A stretch of DNA of 56,973 nucleotides from an uncultured Butyricicoccus sp. (GTDB lineage: Bacteria > Bacillota > Clostridia > Oscillospirales > Butyricicoccaceae): assembly GCA_910584935.1 (NCBI GenBank), contig CAJUDU010000009.1, positions 1-56,973 on the forward strand, written 5' to 3'. The notes below the pieces were generated by a model that was not told where the DNA came from, made no database searches, and was given only the letters and a program-made list of their open reading frames with translations. This document shows, in pieces, positions 56,553-56,973 of the stretch (its first letter is position 1; the number at the start of each line of letters is the position of its first letter). The position numbers and the translations under genes were made by a program.

Positions 56553-56590
56553 AACAGCACCTTGCAATATCAGGTGCTGTTTTTTGTTTT
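56553..56590 (+). terminator. Terminator of the WXG100 cassette
   Basis: AACAGCACCT (56553-56562) pairs with AGGTGCTGTT, followed by TTTTTGTTTT. Confidence 0.8.
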
Positions 56591-56710
56591 ATTTGATATT
56601 TGTGATATTGTTTATTTCTTATCATGCCATATTTCTACCCATAGATAAAACTCTCAAAACACTATGTCAAAGGGTGTACCGCCACAGTCGAAACAATTTA
56701 CAGCACTTGA

Positions 56711-56739
56711 ACTTTTGCAAAGTTGCACTTTTCGTTGCA
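56711..56739 (+). repeat. Iteron-like repeat, copy A
   Basis: ACTTTTGCAAAGTTGCAC, then TTTTCGTTGCA. TTGCA occurs three times in each copy, at steps of about 10 and 14 bases. Confidence 0.5.
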
Positions 56740-56839
56740 CCAACCCATTTTCAAAATCATCTGATTTCACAACTTATTCAGCTATTATAACCACATATAT
56801 AGCAGAAGGCACTATAATATATAACTTTTCAAATTTGCG

Positions 56840-56869
56840 ACTTTTGCAAAAGTTGCACCTTTGGTTGCA
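56840..56869 (+). repeat. Iteron-like repeat, copy B
   Basis: ACTTTTGCAAAAGTTGCAC, then CTTTGGTTGCA: the same unit as copy A with one extra A and two changes, 129 bases downstream. Confidence 0.5.
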
Positions 56870-56942
56870 AAATGGGCATTTCCTTGGTAAAGAGATGTTT
56901 TTTGGATTTGCGAAAATCTATAAAAAGTGCTGAAAACAAATA

Positions 56943-56973
56943 AAAACCGCTTGAATTACACATTCAAACGGTA
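56943..56973 (-). terminator. Terminator of a leftward gene beyond the window
   Basis: On the minus strand ACCGTTTGAAT and ATTCAAGCGGT pair with one mismatch, followed by TTTTATTTG. A gene to the right probably ends here. Confidence 0.55.

Larger units (their letters stand above)
56591..56942. other. AT-rich non-coding stretch with iteron-like repeats
   Basis: About 350 bp with no credible gene; the open frames lack ribosome sites. It contains two imperfect repeats with the core ACTTTTGCAAAGTTGCAC, at 56711-56739 and 56840-56869. Confidence 0.45.

Noticed and set aside
56584..56933. Frames of 68 and 89 residues near the right edge
   Set aside because: No ribosome binding sites, and they span the iteron-like repeats. 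Considered non-coding.

Overview
The window looks like a chromosomal segment of a spore-forming, butyrate-producing gut Clostridia species, probably Oscillospiraceae or Butyricicoccaceae. The genus cannot be named from the sequence alone. The evidence is: sporulation genes (spmA, spmB, spoIIID, yunB and a SpoIIQ-type gene with a sigma-F-like promoter), strong AAGGAGG ribosome binding sites, a cmk-plsC-ispH/S1 operon in which IspH is fused to ribosomal protein S1 (a Clostridia trait), and a strict-anaerobe gene set for making crotonyl-CoA. No rRNA, tRNA or CRISPR array was seen.

Layout. 1-4620: a cut-off IS5-family element has inserted into the last codons of a leftward operon encoding an SMC-like ATPase, a PUA/EVE-like plus Mrr nuclease, and a DUF1963 protein. 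This is a possible defence module. 4700-4800: a candidate small RNA. 4924-7545: an amino-acid ABC importer. 7583-15954: a large butyrate-precursor cluster (4-hydroxybutyrate dehydrogenase, 4-hydroxybutyryl-CoA dehydratase, a small Cys-rich protein, a CoA-transferase, thiolase, crotonase, 3-hydroxybutyryl-CoA dehydrogenase). 16264-18204: spmBA, an AbrB-type regulator and spoIIID. 18453-22607: an M16 protease and an AlgI/AlgJ-like O-acetylation pair. 22622-28491: leftward genes for a thioesterase, a BTAD regulator with a decayed GGDEF domain, a YdcF protein, an ABC-F protein, a GDPD-like pseudoenzyme and a cyclophilin. 28680-33110: a membrane protein, a URO-D-like protein, a lone response regulator and the SpoIIQ-like protein. 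33109-40702: an alcohol dehydrogenase, a ribose-type sugar ABC operon and, divergently, inositol-type genes iolG and iolI. 40955-44746: a spermidine/putrescine importer. 44797-50311: an RpiR regulator and the FAD protein-cmk-plsC-ispH/S1 operon. 50310-54362: VOC protein, yunB, an HxlR regulator with its targets, and metA. 54449-56590: a WXG100-type secreted protein with DUF4176 and DUF3592 partners, probably the start of a type VII secretion cargo locus, followed by non-coding DNA with iteron-like repeats.

How the genes fit together. The central cluster joins two routes at crotonyl-CoA: one from 4-hydroxybutyrate and one from two acetyl-CoA. Butyryl-CoA dehydrogenase, its electron-transfer flavoproteins and the terminal butyrate step are not in the window. 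The sugar ABC operon, iolG and iolI suggest uptake and first steps for an inositol-like cyclitol.

The most novel-looking points are the ATPase-nuclease-DUF1963 operon, the internal translation start inside ispH/S1, the WXG100 cassette, the candidate small RNA, the small Cys protein in the butyrate cluster, the BTAD/decayed-GGDEF regulator, and a dispersed palindromic repeat found twice. All functions are read from sequence patterns; no database search was possible.
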